From positions 1 through 5,777 of the forward strand of contig JAFOXT010000152.1 in the NCBI GenBank assembly GCA_017425745.1: 5,777 nucleotides of DNA, read 5' to 3'. This stretch comes from Clostridia bacterium. Lineage in GTDB: Bacteria > Bacillota > Clostridia > Oscillospirales > Acutalibacteraceae. Shown here piece by piece: positions 4,785 through 5,777 of this stretch (positions within the stretch are counted from its first letter, which is position 1; each line of letters starts with the position of its first letter). Under the pieces are notes generated by a model, which saw only the letters and a program-made list of their open reading frames with translations, did no database searches and was not told where the DNA came from. Both the position numbers and the translations under genes were made by a program.

Positions 4785-5777
4785 TCAGAATCTGAAATAC
4801 AGGAAGGGGTTATAGGTTTCGCTTATAAGATAAATAATTGAAAGAATGAAAATTACAAGATAAGACACGCTGAGTACGGTTACGTTAACCTTAAAGCTCT
4901 TTGTTCTCGGAAGATTTGAGAAAGCACCGAAGGCGCTGAGAGACATAAAGATTATGGGGAATGCGTTGGTTGAAAGAAGATATTTTGCTGTTGAGTCCAT
5001 AAATACCGTATCTGAGAAGCCGAACATTGTTCCCATATAACTGAGAGCATCGGTAAGTGTGGGAGAAGCAAAAAGCACCCAACCGAGCATAACCACAACA
5101 AGGGTTATAATGTGTCTTAAAAGCATGGGGGTTTTCTCTATAATATTCTTGAAGAGATATTTTTCAAGAAGCAGAAGAATGCCGTAAAAAGCACCCCAGG
5201 CTACAAAGTTCCATGCTGCACCGTGCCAAAGACCGGTAAGTGACCAGACAATAAGAATGTTGAGCATATGTCTGGGCTTACTTACTCTGTTACCGCCGAG
5301 AGGAATATATACATAATCTCTGAACCAGCTTGAAAGGCTGATGTGCCATCTTCTCCAGAAGTCGGTGATGCTTGTTGCTGTGTAGGGTAAATCGAAGTTC
5401 TTGCAGAAATTGAAGCCGAACATTTTACCGAGACCCACAGCCATATCGGAATAACCGCTGAAGTCGAAATAAATCTGAAGTGTGTAGGCAATTATACCTA
5501 TCCAGGAGGTCATAACCGAAGCCTTGGTGATATCCCCTGCACTGATTTCGGTATAAACTGCACCGATTGTGTTTGCAAAAAGCACCTTTTTGCCGAGACC
5601 TCTTACAAAGAAGATTATGCCTGCAGCAAATTTTTCAACGCTTACTCTTCTTTCTCTAAGCTCTTCTTCAATATCAGAATACTGCACAATAGGACCTGCA
5701 ATAAGCTGAGGGAACATACTGATGTAAGTCATAAAGGGAAGGAGCTTTCTCTGAGCTCTTACTGTGCCGTAATAAAC
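4785..5777 (-). CDS. MBOAT-family membrane O-acyltransferase (AlgI-like), 5' end outside window
   Basis: The reverse-strand frame is open from the right edge to TGA at 4785-4787, giving 330 residues. The ATG at 5732 is not the start: the 15 codons before it read VYYGTVRAQRKLLPF, normal family sequence, and it has no ribosome-binding site. AlgI-type proteins are about 470-500 residues, so roughly 150 N-terminal residues are missing. Signatures, numbered within the fragment, are FPQLIAGPIVQYSDI (22-36), FDFSGYSDMAVGLG (104-117), FWRRWHISLSSWFRDYVYIP (140-159) and LTGLWHGAAWNFVAWG (180-195). H185 is the conserved MBOAT catalytic histidine and H145 a second conserved one. Further membrane segments run at about 213-237, 272-287 and 299-318. 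The protein is expected to transfer acyl groups from a cytoplasmic donor across the membrane toward the DHHW partner encoded 21 bases downstream. Confidence 0.93.
   Translation of the reverse strand, partial: VYYGTVRAQRKLLPFMTYISMFPQLIAGPIVQYSDIEEELRERRVSVEKFAAGIIFFVRGLGKKVLFANTIGAVYTEISAGDITKASVMTSWIGIIAYTLQIYFDFSGYSDMAVGLGKMFGFNFCKNFDLPYTATSITDFWRRWHISLSSWFRDYVYIPLGGNRVSKPRHMLNILIVWSLTGLWHGAAWNFVAWGAFYGILLLLEKYLFKNIIEKTPMLLRHIITLVVVMLGWVLFASPTLTDALSYMGTMFGFSDTVFMDSTAKYLLSTNAFPIIFMSLSAFGAFSNLPRTKSFKVNVTVLSVSYLVIFILSIIYLISETYNPFLYFRF

Noticed and set aside
5732..5777. Start of the MBOAT gene at the ATG at 5732
   Set aside because: The frame stays open to the window edge with family-typical sequence and there is no ribosome-binding site before that ATG, so the true start lies outside the window.

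Overview
The window looks like a chromosomal segment from an anaerobic Clostridia-type Firmicute, probably a gut Oscillospirales/Ruminococcaceae relative. This is inferred from moderate A+T content, strong AGGAGG ribosome-binding sites, T-tract terminators, a YtvI-like AI-2E family membrane protein and an MBOAT/DHHW acylation pair. No rRNA or other taxonomic marker is present, so the assignment is tentative.

Layout. At 1-311 (minus) is the N-terminal third or so of an AI-2E family multi-pass membrane protein, running off the left edge. A 468-base divergent intergenic region (312-779) follows. It holds a 274-base repeat element (copy 1) and candidate promoters for both neighbours. From 780 to 3228 (plus) is a two-gene operon: homoserine dehydrogenase (hom), a 25-base gap, then aspartokinase (lysC), ended by a strong intrinsic terminator. 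From 3261 to 3525 is a second, directly oriented copy of the same repeat element. It sits between the lysC terminator and the terminator of the convergent minus-strand operon. That operon enters from the right edge: an MBOAT membrane O-acyltransferase (4785-5777, 5' end outside the window), then 21 bases, then a DHHW/AlgX-like SGNH-fold protein (3564-4763).

How the genes work together. Aspartokinase makes aspartyl phosphate, the first step of the aspartate family. Homoserine dehydrogenase reduces aspartate semialdehyde to homoserine at the branch toward threonine and methionine. The MBOAT protein and the DHHW protein form a two-part module that, by analogy with AlgI plus AlgJ/AlgX, moves acyl groups across the membrane onto an extracellular polymer. 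The polymer cannot be identified from this window.

The most unusual content is non-coding. The two repeat elements share a core with 74 of 78 identical positions in its central block. Their outer arms have unrelated-looking sequence (AAAGTTG-type against AGTGTGG-type heptads). Within each copy the left and right arms are nevertheless complementary. This looks like a structured or mobile small element in which arm pairing is kept while arm sequence changes. It may be a MITE-like element or a repeat-borne RNA. I do not recognise a named family. A second notable point is an internal ribosome-binding site and ATG in lysC at codon 246, matching the separate beta-subunit arrangement known for Bacillus subtilis aspartokinase II.
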